Shown here: positions 33,037 through 41,746 of the stretch, in pieces
How positions within the stretch are numbered: the first letter of the stretch is position 1
Layout: each line of letters opens with the position of its first letter
NCBI GenBank assembly: GCA_003222535.1
Contig: QHWJ01000236.1
Span: forward strand, 1 to 64,000
Direction of reading: 5' to 3'
DNA: 64,000 nucleotides
From: Acidobacteriota bacterium
Lineage (GTDB): Bacteria; Acidobacteriota; Vicinamibacteria; Vicinamibacterales; CAVVIG01
Program-made: the position numbers and the translations under genes
The notes under the pieces: model-generated
What the model was told of the DNA's origin: nothing
Seen by the model: only the letters and a program-made list of their open reading frames with translations
The model's database searches: none

Positions 33037-35838
33037 ATGAGACGACACGGACTCGCGACGATCGAACGTGAAGCCCGCAGAGCCCGCAAAGTTCAGTTGT
33101 TTTTGCGCGCTCTGCGCGCTTTGCGTTCACCCGTTCTGTTGGTTGTGGCTCTTGCCGCCCCGCTCGCGGCCGGCGCGCTTACGCGTCTGGTCGCGCAGCA
33201 GGCGCATTACGACGCCAGCCTGTATTCAGGGCTCCGCTGGCGGATGATCGGGCCGTTCCGGGGCGGGCGCGTCAACGGGGTGAGCGGCGTGGCCGGTCAG
33301 CCGAACACGTTCTACTTCGGCTCCGTCGGCGGCGGCGTGTGGAAGACGACGAACGCGGGGCGCACCTGGCTGCCGATATTCGACTCGCAGCCCATCGCCT
33401 CGATCGGCGCCATCGCGGTCGCCTCGTCGAACCCGAACGTCGTCTACGTGGGCACGGGCGAAGCCGACATGCGGTCGCAGATCTCGTACGGCAACGGAGT
33501 GTACAAGTCGACCGACGCGGGCAGGACCTGGACGCACCTCGGGCTCGACAACACGCGGCAGATCGGCAAGGTCATCATCCATCCGCAGAATCCCGACGTC
33601 GTCTTCGTGGCGGCGCTCGGCCACGTGTACGGCGCGAACCCGGACCGTGGCGTCTACCGATCGCGTGACGGCGGCGCCACGTGGCAGAAGGTGCTCTTCA
33701 AGAGCAACGACGTCGGCGCGATCGATCTGGCCTTCGATCCGGGCGATTCGCAGACGATTTACGCCTCGCTCTGGAACACCCGCCGTCCGCCCTGGAGCAT
33801 TTATCCGCCGTCGTACGGTCCGGGCAGCGGGCTGTACAAGTCGACCGACGGCGGCGCGAACTGGCATCAGCTCACCAGCGGTCTGCCGGCCGACGGGGTC
33901 GGCCGCATCGGCATCGCCGCAGCCCCCTCGAACCGCAGCCGGCTGTACGCGATCGTCGATTCGAAGGAAGGCGGCCTCTTCAGGTCCGACGATGCCGGTG
34001 CGACGTGGAGCAAGGCATCAGGCGACAGCCGCATCTGGGGCCGCGGATGGTACTTCGGCAAGGTCGCCGTCGATCCGAAGAATCAGGATCTCGTGTACGT
34101 ATCGAACACCGGCGTGTACCGATCGCGCGATGGCGGACGAACGTTCGGCGAGCCGTTCAAGGGATCGCCCGGCGGTGACGACTACCATCAGCTCTGGATC
34201 GATCCGGCGGACGGCAACCGCATGATTCTCGGCGGCGATCAGGGCGCGGTCGTCACGGTGGAGGGGCTCAGCGAGCACCCGACGTGGAGCTCGTGGCTGA
34301 ACCAGCCCACGGCGCAGATCTACCGGATCGCGCCGGACAACGCGTTTCCGTACTGGGTGACCGGCGCGCAGCAGGACAGCGGCGCCATGCGTGTCCGGAC
34401 GCGCGGGAGGTTCGCCGGGATCACCATGCGCGACTGGGAGCCGGCGTGCGCCGGCGGCGAGGCGGGCTACACCGCGCCCGATCCCCTGAATCCGGACATC
34501 CTCTTCGGCGGCACGGTGACGCGATGCAACGTGCAGACAGGCAAGACCGACAACGTGTCGCCGGAGGTGGACCTGCCGACCCCGGCGCGGCACACGTGGA
34601 CCGTGCCCCTCGTCTTTTCGCCGGCCGATCCGCACGCGCTGTATTTCAGCGATCAGTATCTGTTCAAGACGACCGACGGCGGCAATCACTGGACGCGCAT
34701 CAGCGAGGACATGACGCGGGAGAATCCGGGCGTGCCGCCGAATCTCGACGCGGCGACCGCCGCCGACGCGCCGCCATTCCAGCGGCGCGGCGTCATCTAC
34801 ACGATCGCGCCGTCCTCCGTCCGCGCGCCGCTCCTCTGGATCGGCACCGACGACGGCTACATTCACGTCACCCAGGACGATGGGAAGACGTGGACGAACG
34901 TGACGCCGCGCGAGCTGTCGGGGTGGAGCAAGGTGGTGATGCTGGAGGCGTCGCACTTCGACGCGAATGAAGCCTACGCGGCCATCGACCGCCACCGTCT
35001 CGAGGACAATGAGCCGTATATCTATCGCACCAGAGATGGCGGCAGGAGCTGGGAGAAGATCACGGCGGGGCTGCCGGGCGGCGTCTACCTGCAGACGGTG
35101 AAGGAGGATCCGAAGCGGCGCGGCCTGCTCGTGGCCGGCACCGAGCTCGGCGTCTTCGTGTCGTTCAACGACGGCGACAACTGGCAGTCGCTGCAGCTCA
35201 ACCTGCCGCCATGCTCGATGCGCGATCTCGCTTTTCACGAGAACGACCTCATCGTGGCCACGCACGGACGCAGCGTCTGGGTGCTCGACGACATCGGCGC
35301 GCTGCGGCAGATCACCGCTGAGGTCGCGGCTGCCGGCGCGCATCTGTTCAGGCCCGCCGATGCGTTCATTCTGCCGCCGGGCACCGATGACGGGACGCCG
35401 ACGCAGAAAGACGAGCCGGAGGCGGAGAACCCACCGACCGGGGCGATCATCGATTACTACCTGAAGTCCGCGCCGAACGGGCCGGTGACGATCGAGATTC
35501 TCAACGCGAGCGGCGCGGCGGTCCGGCGGTTCTCCAGCAGCGATCCGGTCGCGCCGGTCAACGTCAACACGCTCGCGGTGAACGCCGTGTGGCAGCGGGC
35601 GCTGGAGCCGCCGTCAGCGGCGGCCGGCATGCACCGCTTTGTGTGGGACCTGCGTCCCGATCCGCCGCCCGGCGGCCGCGGTCGAGGGGGACGCGGCGGT
35701 GGTGGTGGTGGCGGCGGCGGACGCGGCGGCCCTCCGCCGGTCGCGCCGGGCGCCTTCTCGGTGAAGCTGACGGTCAACGGACAGAGCTACACGCAGCCGG
35801 TCACGGTCAAGGTCGATCCACGCGAGCGGTCGCGTTAA
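33037..35838 (+). CDS. Secreted sortilin/BNR-repeat propeller protein, probably C-terminally truncated
   Basis: A 933-residue protein. The signal peptide core is PVLLVVALAAPLAAGA. It is followed by a large VPS10/BNR propeller with many Asp-box-like repeats: KTTNAGRTWLPIF, KSTDAGRTWTHL, RSRDGGATWQKV, KSTDGGANWHQL, KTTDGGNHWTRI and RTRDGGRSWEKI. The family often carries the label glycosyl hydrolase, but no catalytic residues are known. The Gly-rich linker (RGRGGRGG, then nine Gly) leads to a short end, VTVKVDPRERSR, where relatives I recall continue for about 100 more residues. The stop is at the edge of a GGGGACT repeat array. The first 25 codons overlap a GCCCGCAGAGCCCGCAAAG repeat. Confidence 0.8.
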   Translation: MRRHGLATIEREARRARKVQLFLRALRALRSPVLLVVALAAPLAAGALTRLVAQQAHYDASLYSGLRWRMIGPFRGGRVNGVSGVAGQPNTFYFGSVGGGVWKTTNAGRTWLPIFDSQPIASIGAIAVASSNPNVVYVGTGEADMRSQISYGNGVYKSTDAGRTWTHLGLDNTRQIGKVIIHPQNPDVVFVAALGHVYGANPDRGVYRSRDGGATWQKVLFKSNDVGAIDLAFDPGDSQTIYASLWNTRRPPWSIYPPSYGPGSGLYKSTDGGANWHQLTSGLPADGVGRIGIAAAPSNRSRLYAIVDSKEGGLFRSDDAGATWSKASGDSRIWGRGWYFGKVAVDPKNQDLVYVSNTGVYRSRDGGRTFGEPFKGSPGGDDYHQLWIDPADGNRMILGGDQGAVVTVEGLSEHPTWSSWLNQPTAQIYRIAPDNAFPYWVTGAQQDSGAMRVRTRGRFAGITMRDWEPACAGGEAGYTAPDPLNPDILFGGTVTRCNVQTGKTDNVSPEVDLPTPARHTWTVPLVFSPADPHALYFSDQYLFKTTDGGNHWTRISEDMTRENPGVPPNLDAATAADAPPFQRRGVIYTIAPSSVRAPLLWIGTDDGYIHVTQDDGKTWTNVTPRELSGWSKVVMLEASHFDANEAYAAIDRHRLEDNEPYIYRTRDGGRSWEKITAGLPGGVYLQTVKEDPKRRGLLVAGTELGVFVSFNDGDNWQSLQLNLPPCSMRDLAFHENDLIVATHGRSVWVLDDIGALRQITAEVAAAGAHLFRPADAFILPPGTDDGTPTQKDEPEAENPPTGAIIDYYLKSAPNGPVTIEILNASGAAVRRFSSSDPVAPVNVNTLAVNAVWQRALEPPSAAAGMHRFVWDLRPDPPPGGRGRGGRGGGGGGGGGRGGPPPVAPGAFSVKLTVNGQSYTQPVTVKVDPRERSR

Positions 35839-35985
35839 TTGGGGGCTGGGGACTGGGGGACTTGGGGACTGGGGACTGGGGACTGGGGGACTGGGGACTG
35901 ACACCTGGGACACGGGGCTGGCGACCGGGACTTGGGGAGTTGGTGAATTGAATTCGGTCGTGTCCGGCTTCAGCCGGACTTCGGT
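35839..35985 (+). repeat. GGGGACTGGGGACT array and GTGTCCGGCTTCAGCCGGAC element
   Basis: From 35840 to about 35936 the words GGGGACT, GGGGGACTTG and GGGACTGGGG repeat at least ten times in one orientation, directly after the stop of the BNR protein. At 35957-35977 follows the 20-base palindrome GTGTCCGGCTTCAGCCGGAC. The reverse-complement array AGTCCCCAGTCCCC lies at 37488-37520. Confidence 0.85.
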
Positions 35986-36067
35986 GGGCGACGCTCGAAA
36001 GATCGCTCTTGTGGTCAGGAGCAAGCACGTGCAGGCTGTTACGCGGAAAGCGGTCAAAGCCTGCGTA

Positions 36068-36096
36068 TTGACGGTTTCGCAAAAAGTAAATACAGT
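36068..36096 (+). promoter_or_regulatory. Sigma-70-type promoter, leaderless
   Basis: TTGACG (36068-36073) and TACAGT (36091-36096) are separated by exactly 17 bases, an A-rich spacer. Transcription would begin at about 36103, which is the A of the antitoxin ATG, so the mRNA should have no leader. This is the best promoter match in the window. Confidence 0.65.
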
Positions 36097-36102
36097 GACT
36101 GC

Positions 36103-36330
36103 ATGGCGACCGTCACCCGTCGCAAACGTGCAGCGTCTCGAAGTCGGCGAGTGCCCAGGACCTATCGCCTGACCCTTTCCACATTGAGTGCGGCGAAACG
36201 TGCGCTGGGCGCGGCCACGGCCACTGAGACTATCGAGCGCGCGCTCGAATTGGTCGTGTTCCGGCGACGGCTGCTCGACGGGACGCGAGCCATGCTCGGC
36301 GTTCGGATCGGCTCGCCGGACGCTGAGTAG
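36103..36330 (+). CDS. Antitoxin of a PIN-type toxin-antitoxin module
   Basis: A 75-residue basic protein (starts MATVTRRKRAASRSRR) with a short helical middle (TETIERALELVVFRRR) that fits a ribbon-helix-helix or VapB-like antitoxin. The TAG stop at 36328-36330 overlaps the GTG start of the PIN gene by one base, the usual coupled arrangement. The N-terminal basic tail could contact DNA for autoregulation. Family assignment rests on position and size more than on sequence. Confidence 0.7.
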   Translation: MATVTRRKRAASRSRRVPRTYRLTLSTLSAAKRALGAATATETIERALELVVFRRRLLDGTRAMLGVRIGSPDAE

Positions 36331-36794
36331 TGGCGTCTCCTGACCACAAGTACGTCCTCGACACGCAACTCTTCATCCAGGGATTCCGTGAGCCGGGCGC
36401 GAACGAGGCGCTTCTACGGTTCCATCGTTCGTTTGCCCCGTTCGAGTACCTCAGCGCCATCGTCGCCCAGGAATTGCGCTCCGGCACCCGGTCTCCGCGC
36501 GACCTGAAGGTGCTTGAACGGCACGTGCTCACCGTGTTCGGGCGTGTCAATCGCATCATCGTTCCGTCAATTCGGGCCTGGCATCGGTCGGGCGATGTCC
36601 TCGCGGAGATGGCGCGGGAGGATGGTCTCGAAGTGGCCCGGGTGTCGAAGGCATTTGCGAACGATGTCCTCCTCGCCGTGTCGTGCAGGGAGGCCGGATG
36701 TGTGCTGGTCACCGATAACGAGCGCGACTTCGCACGTATTCGGCGATTCGTTCAGTTCGAGTTCGTCGGGTCGTGGCCAATGCCGGCGACATAG
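36330..36794 (+). CDS. PIN-domain ribonuclease toxin (VapC-like)
   Basis: A 154-residue PIN protein. The acidic nuclease residues are in place: Asp in YVLDTQLFI, Glu in AIVAQELRSG, Asp in KAFANDVLLAV and Asp in VLVTDNERDFARI. It starts with GTG inside the antitoxin stop. PIN toxins cleave tRNA or rRNA when free of antitoxin. The next gene (DUF1990) begins 19 bases later and may be co-transcribed but is not part of the module. Confidence 0.85.
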   Translation: MASPDHKYVLDTQLFIQGFREPGANEALLRFHRSFAPFEYLSAIVAQELRSGTRSPRDLKVLERHVLTVFGRVNRIIVPSIRAWHRSGDVLAEMAREDGLEVARVSKAFANDVLLAVSCREAGCVLVTDNERDFARIRRFVQFEFVGSWPMPAT

Positions 36795-36813
36795 AATCTT
36801 CCCGGCCGGTGGC

Positions 36814-37398
36814 ATGTTGACGCTGCGGCGACCATCCGACGGTGACATCACCGCGTTCCTGGACCGTCAGTCTCGCGGCTCCTTCTCCTACGCCGGCGTC
36901 GGCGGCACGCGATCGAGCGCGCCGATCGGCTACAACGTCGATCACAACCGGGTCAGACTCGGCGAAGGTGAAGGCGCGTTCAAACGCGCGGTGGCTGCGG
37001 TGCGCCGGTGGGAGATGTTCAACATCGGATGGGTCACGCTCTGCTGGCCCCAGGCGCCCATCGAGATCGGCCAGTGCGTGGGCATCCTCATCCCGCTCTA
37101 TGGCCTCTGGTCGTTGAATGCCTGCCGCGTCATCTACACCATCGACGCCGCCGCCGACGAGGTGAGGCGATTCGGCTTTGCCTACGGCACGCTCGCCGAT
37201 CACATGGAATCGGGTGAGGAACGATTCTCGGTTGAGTGGCATCGAGGCGACGATTCCGTCTGGTACGATCTGTTGGCGTGTTCCCGTCCTCGTCACCCTT
37301 TGGCCAGGCTCGGCGCGCCCCTCAGCCGGTCGTTGCAGCGCCGGTTCGCGCGCGATTCGCTGCAGGCGATGATCCGCGCCGTCTGTCATGAAGGCTGA
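36814..37398 (+). CDS. DUF1990 family protein
   Basis: A 194-residue protein matching DUF1990: SFSYAGVGGTRSSAPIGYN, GEGAFKRAVAAVRRWEMF, the middle IGQCVGILIPLYGLWSLNAC, YTIDAAADEVRRFGFAYG and TLADHMESGEERFSVEW. The domain has a START/cyclase-like fold and no known activity. ATG 36814 agrees with the domain start; the frame continues far upstream only because it is antisense-free GC-rich DNA inside the PIN gene. Confidence 0.85.
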   Translation: MLTLRRPSDGDITAFLDRQSRGSFSYAGVGGTRSSAPIGYNVDHNRVRLGEGEGAFKRAVAAVRRWEMFNIGWVTLCWPQAPIEIGQCVGILIPLYGLWSLNACRVIYTIDAAADEVRRFGFAYGTLADHMESGEERFSVEWHRGDDSVWYDLLACSRPRHPLARLGAPLSRSLQRRFARDSLQAMIRAVCHEG

Positions 37399-37484
37399 GT
37401 GCTGACTACTGGACCGGGTGGATCATGACGCTCGCGGCCGCGGAATGGTGGATCAGATGCACGCGTTCGCACCTGTCAACGAGC

Positions 37485-37530
37485 CTCCAGTCCCCAGTCC
37501 CCAGTCCCTGTCCCAATCCCCAGCACCTTG
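37485..37530 (+). repeat. CCAGTCCCCAGTCCC array
   Basis: Reverse-complement copy of the GGGGACT family, four to five words, in the gap before the P450 gene. It could pair with the array at 35840-35936, 1.6 kb away, or act alone. Confidence 0.75.
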
Positions 37531-37566
37531 AACCCTGGACCCGGAAGAGTGCACTCTTGTAGCGTC

Positions 37567-38961
37567 ATGTCCGTCGCTCTGACCGACCCGCCCGGACCGA
37601 AGCTGTCGCTGATTGCCCAGCTGGTCTATCGGCCAGGTTTCGGCAACCCGCTCGAGTTCTTCACCCGGATCGCGCGTACGTACGGCGACATCGTTTCCTA
37701 CCGGATGGGTGGCGAGCATCTGTTTCTGGTCAACGATTGGCAGCACATCCGCGAGATCCTGGTGACGAACAACCGCAATTTCACCAAGAGCCGCGGCCTC
37801 GAGCGCTCAAAACGCCTGCTCGGCAGGGGTCTGCTGACCAGCGAAGGCGCGTTTCACCTGCGTCAGCGCCGCCTGATGCAGCCGGCGTTTCATCGCGAGC
37901 GGATCGCCGGATACGGCCAGACGATGGTGGAATACGCCGATCGGATGCGAAACGCCTGGACCGACGGCGCCACGCTCGACCTCGCGCGCGAGATGAACCG
38001 CCTCACGCTTTCCATCGTCGGCAAGACGCTGTTCGACGCCGACGTCGAGTCGCAGGCGGCAGAAGTGGGCGACGCGCTGACCGGCGTGATCGAAAGCTTC
38101 TGGATGATGATGCTGCCTCTCGCGGACGTGCTCGAGCGCCTCCCGGTACCGCGCATGCGGCGGGCCCGCATCGCGCGGGCGCGGCTCGACGCGATCATCT
38201 ACGGGATGATTGCCGAGCGCCGGGCGAGCGGCCGCGATCACGGCGATCTGCTGTCGATGCTCCTTTCGGCGCAGGACGAAGACGACGGCGGCGTCATGAC
38301 CGACCAGCAGGTGCGCGACGAGGCGATGACGATCTTCCTCGCCGGCCACGAGACGACAGCCAACGCAATGACCTGGACATGGTACCTGCTCGGCGGCGCG
38401 CCGGACGTCGAAGCGAAGGTGCACGAGGAAATCGATCGCGTGCTGAAGGGCAGGCTTCCAGCGACGGAAGATCTCCGGTTGCTGCCGTACGTGGAGCGCG
38501 TGGTGACGGAGTCGATGCGGCTCTATCCACCGGCCTGGATCATCGGACGCCGGGCAATTGCGGATTATCCCCTTGGTCCCTACATCGCTCCGGCCCAGTC
38601 GATCCTCATCATGAGCCCGTACATCATCCAGCGCGACCCGCGGTACTACTCGGAGCCCGAACGGTTCAACCCCGATCGGTGGACACCTGAGTTTCGCGCC
38701 GCGCTCCCGAAGTTCGTGTATTTCCCGTTCGGCGGCGGACCGCGCCAGTGCATCGGCGAGTCATTTGCGTGGATGGAGCTGGTGCTGCTGGTCGCGACGA
38801 TCGCTCAGCGATGGCAGCTTCGCCTCGTGCCCGGCCATCCGGTCGTGCCGCAGCCGCTCGTCACGCTGCGGGCGAAGCACGGGATGAAGATGACCGTCCA
38901 CGAACGCAGGGCGCCGCTTTTGGCGGCGGAACGTAGGGCACCGCTTGACGGTGGAACGTAG
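37567..38961 (+). CDS. Cytochrome P450
   Basis: A 464-residue soluble P450. It has the oxygen-binding I-helix A259-GHETT, the K-helix ESMR, the PERF-type segment [10 protein letters not shown] and the haem loop [12 protein letters not shown] with Cys395 as ligand. The sequence style ([31 protein letters not shown]) is that of the CYP102/CYP4-like bacterial fatty-acid group. No ferredoxin or reductase gene is adjacent. ATG 37567 is chosen over 37528, which reads through a repeat. The last 20 residues ([18 protein letters not shown]) and the stop are encoded by three tandem copies of a GAACGTAGGGCACCGCT word, so the natural C-terminus has been replaced or extended. Confidence 0.9.
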   Translation: MSVALTDPPGPKLSLIAQLVYRPGFGNPLEFFTRIARTYGDIVSYRMGGEHLFLVNDWQHIREILVTNNRNFTKSRGLERSKRLLGRGLLTSEGAFHLRQRRLMQPAFHRERIAGYGQTMVEYADRMRNAWTDGATLDLAREMNRLTLSIVGKTLFDADVESQAAEVGDALTGVIESFWMMMLPLADVLERLPVPRMRRARIARARLDAIIYGMIAERRASGRDHGDLLSMLLSAQDEDDGGVMTDQQVRDEAMTIFLAGHETTANAMTWTWYLLGGAPDVEAKVHEEIDRVLKGRLPATEDLRLLPYVERVVTESMRLYPPAWIIGRRAIADYPLGPYIAPAQSILIMSPYIIQRDPRYYSEPERFNPDRWTPEFRAALPKFVYFPFGGGPRQCIGESFAWMELVLLVATIAQRWQLRLVPGHPVVPQPLVTLRAKHGMKMTVHERRAPLLAAERRAPLDGGT

Positions 38962-38985
38962 GGCACCGCTTTAGCGGTGCCGATC
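38902..38985 (+). repeat. GAACGTAGGGCACCGCTTTAGCGGTGCC repeat, three copies
   Basis: Copies start at 38902, 38929 and 38954. Each has GAACGYAGGGCRCCGCTT followed by an inverted GGCGG/GCGGTGCC half. The first two and part of the third lie inside the P450 reading frame; the TAG in GAACGTAGGG of the third ends it. Confidence 0.8.
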
Positions 38986-38993
38986 AGAAAGGA

Positions 38994-39419
38994 ATGATTG
39001 CCGTGAGCCCGCGCGTGCGGCGGATCGTCGAGACCGCGCTCGATTGCGACGATCTCTCGATGAGCGCCGCGTTCTACACAACCCTGCTCGATACGGCGCC
39101 GATGGTGTCGGGCGACCACCTCGTTGCGCTCGATGCGGGCGAAGGCACCGTGCTGCTGCTGTTTCAGCGCGGCCTGACGTCGGCGCCGGTGCAGACGCCG
39201 GGCGGGCTCGTCCCGCCGCACGACGCCGGCGGGCCGGGTCACGTCGCGTTCGCGATCCATCCAGACGAGGTGCAGGCGTGGGAAAAGAGACTCGCCGATC
39301 TCGGCATCACGGTTGAAAGCCGCGTGCGATGGGAGCGCGGAGGCTTCAGCCTCTACTTCCGCGACCCGGACAATCGACTGCTGGAGCTCGCCACACCGGG
39401 GATCTGGCCGTCTTATTAG
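38994..39419 (+). CDS. VOC-family (glyoxalase/dioxygenase-fold) protein
   Basis: A 141-residue VOC protein: ALDCDDLSMSAAFYTTLLD opens the first beta-alpha-beta unit, GGPGHVAFAIHPDEVQAWEK the second, and FSLYFRDPDNRLLELATPG the third with the metal-ligand Glu near the end. His and Glu residues fit a divalent metal site. AAAGGA lies just before ATG 38994. Such proteins include glyoxalases, fosfomycin-type resistance proteins and dioxygenases; the activity cannot be assigned. Confidence 0.85.
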   Translation: MIAVSPRVRRIVETALDCDDLSMSAAFYTTLLDTAPMVSGDHLVALDAGEGTVLLLFQRGLTSAPVQTPGGLVPPHDAGGPGHVAFAIHPDEVQAWEKRLADLGITVESRVRWERGGFSLYFRDPDNRLLELATPGIWPSY

Positions 39420-39566
39420 TCGTTGGTCGTTGGTCGTTGGTCGTTGGTCGTTGGTCGTTGGTCGTTGGTCGTTGGCCGCTGAGCCTTTCACCGGCCACGA
39501 AAGGCACGAAACGCTCGAAACGCACGAAAAAGATCTGTTTTTGTGTTTCGTGTTTTTCGTGTTTTA
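39418..39566 (+). repeat. GTCGTTG array and CACGAAA inverted array
   Basis: Eight copies of the 7-base word GTCGTTG run without interruption from about 39419 to 39477, starting at the VOC stop codon. Then 39492-39528 (CACGAAAGGCACGAAACGC) and 39540-39563 (TTTCGTGTTTTTCGTG) form an inverted pair of the CACGAAA family. The right arm ends at the stop of the minus-strand PQQ remnant. Confidence 0.9.
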
Positions 39567-39864
39567 GTTCGCCGCGATGCAGTACAGGTTTTTGTAGCCG
39601 CGCAGATAGATCGCGCCGTCCACGAGCGCCGGCGACGCGTCGAACCCATCGTCCAGCTTGTTGGCGGCCAGCACCTCGTATGTCTTCCCGTGACGGATGA
39701 CGAGGATGACGCGTCGCGCCCAGCGATGTAGACGCGGCCGCGGCACCCACCGGCGACGCGAAGACTTCCGGCAGACCCTCGAGGCGTTGAAGCACGAGAC
39801 CGACGCACGCCGTGATTCCGGTTGCCGCGAGTGGCGGTGCTCTCACCAGGCTTCTCCCGGCCAT
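39564..39864 (-). pseudogene. PQQ-type beta-propeller gene, C-terminal remnant
   Basis: On the minus strand three frames together read LQRLEGLPEVFASPVGAA, then GRVYIAGRD, then HGKTYEVLAANKLDD and FDASPALVDGAIYLRGYK ending NLYCIAAN and a stop. This is the last blade of a PQQ-like propeller protein; two frameshifts (about 39735 and 39715) break it and nothing of the rest remains. Intact PQQ propellers are at 55.3 and 58.2 kb. Confidence 0.7.
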
Positions 39865-39897
39865 GAGTGTAATATCGTTTCCATTTCGCGCGAAGAA

Positions 39898-41040
39898 ATG
39901 CTCCGGCCCTTCGACTTTCAACTGCGGACCCGCGTCGTGTTCGGCGACGGGTCGTTCGCCAGGCTCGGCGAGCTCGCGCGCGAGCTGTCGTTCACGACGA
40001 CGCTGATCGTGGCGGACCCGGGGATCGTGGCGACCGGGTTGGTCGACGGCGCGGGTGCGTCGCTCGAGGCGGCCGCGATTCGATCCTTCTCCTTCCACGA
40101 CTTCGACGCCAACCCGGATTCCCGCATGGTGGAGACGGGGCGCGTGTACGCGGCATCGTGCGGCGTCGATTCGATCGTCGCTGTCGGCGGGGGGAGCTCG
40201 CTCGACTGCGCCAAGGGCATCAACTTCGTCCTCACCAACGGCGGCACGATGCGCGACTACCGCGGCTTCGGCAAGGCGGCGCGGCCCATGCTGCCGTCGA
40301 TCGGCGTGCCGACCACAGCGGGTACGGGCAGCGAAGCGCAGACCTACGCGCTCATCTCGGACCGGGAGACGCACGCGAAGATGGCCTGCGGCGATCCCAA
40401 GGCGGCGTTCCGGATCGCGATTCTCGATCCCGCGCTCACCGTGACCCAGCCGCGATCGGTGACGGCGATCGCCGGCTACGACGCGATCTCCCACGCCGTC
40501 GAGTCGTACGTCACGGCGCGGCGCAGCGGCATTTCCGATCTGTTCGCGCGCGATGCCTGGCGTCTGCTCGACGGCCACTACGAGCGCGTGCTGGCCGCGC
40601 CCGGCGATCGGATTGCGCGGGGCGCGATGCTGCTCGGCGCGCACGAGGCCGGCGTCGCCATCGAGCAATCGATGCTCGGCGCCGCGCACGCGTGCGCCAA
40701 TCCGCTCACCGCCCGCTATGGGACGACGCACGGCGTGGCGATTGCGGTGATGCTGCCGCACGTCGTTCGGTGGAACGCGGATCAGATCGGCGATCGGTAT
40801 GCGGAGCTGCTTCGCGCGTCGGGACGGGAGGGCGGCGCCGCTCCGGGCAGCCGGCTTGCCGCGCGGCTGGAGGAGCTGGCCCGGGCCGGCGGGCTGCCCG
40901 CCTCGCTGCACGATCTCGATGTGCCTCGCGGGGATCTCGCTGCGCTCGCGGCCGACGCGGCCACCCAGTGGACCGGCACGTGCAATCCGCGGCCGTTCGA
41001 CGCCGCCGCCGCGCTCGAGTTGTATGAGCGCGCGTATTGA
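39898..41040 (+). CDS. Iron-containing alcohol dehydrogenase
   Basis: A 380-residue group III dehydrogenase of normal length. It has the NAD-binding segment IVAVGGGSSLDCAKGINF, PTTAGTGSEAQTYALIS, and metal ligands in AGYDAISHAVESY, LGAAHACANPL and YGTTHGVAIAVMLPHV (Asp, His, His, His). It oxidises or reduces an alcohol/aldehyde with NAD(P). ATG 39898 fits the family start; upstream codons overlap the PQQ remnant. Monocistronic. Confidence 0.9.
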   Translation: MLRPFDFQLRTRVVFGDGSFARLGELARELSFTTTLIVADPGIVATGLVDGAGASLEAAAIRSFSFHDFDANPDSRMVETGRVYAASCGVDSIVAVGGGSSLDCAKGINFVLTNGGTMRDYRGFGKAARPMLPSIGVPTTAGTGSEAQTYALISDRETHAKMACGDPKAAFRIAILDPALTVTQPRSVTAIAGYDAISHAVESYVTARRSGISDLFARDAWRLLDGHYERVLAAPGDRIARGAMLLGAHEAGVAIEQSMLGAAHACANPLTARYGTTHGVAIAVMLPHVVRWNADQIGDRYAELLRASGREGGAAPGSRLAARLEELARAGGLPASLHDLDVPRGDLAALAADAATQWTGTCNPRPFDAAAALELYERAY

Positions 41041-41180
41041 CGAACGCGGAAAAACACGACAGCACGGCGATCAACGCGGAGCCCGCAAAGCGCGCAGAGA
41101 CTGTTTCCGATTCTTTCCGGTAGTGTCCGGCTTCAGCCGGACGATTTTCGTGTCTTTCGTGGTTTTCGTGTCTTTCGTGG
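41041..41180 (+). repeat. GCCCGCAAAGCGCGCAGA, GTGTCCGGCTTCAGCCGGAC and TTTCGTG repeats
   Basis: Three families stand side by side: AACGCGGAGCCCGCAAAGC at about 41073-41095, TAGTGTCCGGCTTCAGCCGGA at 41122-41142, and TTTTCGTGTCTTTCGTGGTT repeated to 41182. The gap lies between converging genes. Confidence 0.85.
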
Positions 41181-41711
41181 CTATGCCCGTCGAACGAGGA
41201 GTGAGGCGAAGCCAGGCAGGTACGCGATCGTCCAGTAGACGAAATGCCGCGCGTAGTCCCAGCCGTGCGGGTGGAACGGCATCCAGATGCCCGAGATCGC
41301 ATAGAACCCGAGTCCCGAGCCCACTGCGGCGAGCGCGCTTCGCGCGAGGACGGCGCTCATGTTGTTCCCTCCCTGCAGCACGCGGCCGGTGAGGAGGCCC
41401 AGGCCGACCCACATGCCGACGAACAGCACGAACAGCGCGGAATATCCCATGAGCGGTTGCAGAAAGTAGAAGCCCGCCGTCGCGGCGCAGCCGATCAACG
41501 CAGCGCCGATCGCGCCGCGCAGCGGCTTGCGCGAGGGCCATCCGAGACAGAAGCCGACCGTCAGCAACAGCACGACGGCGTGCGCAAACCAGTAGATCGG
41601 CTGACGGTGTGGAAGCACGCTCGCCCACAGATAGTCACCCAGCGTGCTGACCGCCGCTGTCGCAAGCGCACCGGTTGCGGCAAACTTAAGAGGCTGCGCT
41701 ACGTTCGTCAC
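41181..41711 (-). CDS. Small polytopic membrane protein of unknown function
   Basis: A 176-residue protein with about five hydrophobic segments (FAATGALATAAVSTLGDYLW, YWFAHAVVLLLTVGFCLGW, GAIGAALIGCAATAGFYFLQ, LFVLFVGMWVGLGLLTGRV, SALAAVGSGLGFYAISGIW). His residues in FHPHGWDYARHF near the last segment could bind metal. I do not recognise the family. It may be co-transcribed with the upstream MFS gene, with a 35-base repeat-filled gap between them. Confidence 0.7.
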   Translation of the reverse strand: MTNVAQPLKFAATGALATAAVSTLGDYLWASVLPHRQPIYWFAHAVVLLLTVGFCLGWPSRKPLRGAIGAALIGCAATAGFYFLQPLMGYSALFVLFVGMWVGLGLLTGRVLQGGNNMSAVLARSALAAVGSGLGFYAISGIWMPFHPHGWDYARHFVYWTIAYLPGFASLLVRRA

Positions 41712-41746
41712 CTCGCACCTCGCACCTAGTCCCCAGTCCCCAGTCC

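Noticed and set aside
35680..35750. Gly/Arg-rich run in the BNR protein as a repeat insertion
   Set aside because: Gly-rich linkers at this position are normal in the family as I recall, so it is not counted among the insertions.
39419..39477. CRISPR array
   Set aside because: Repeat units are 7 bases with no spacers, and there are no cas genes in the window. The same holds for the other word arrays.
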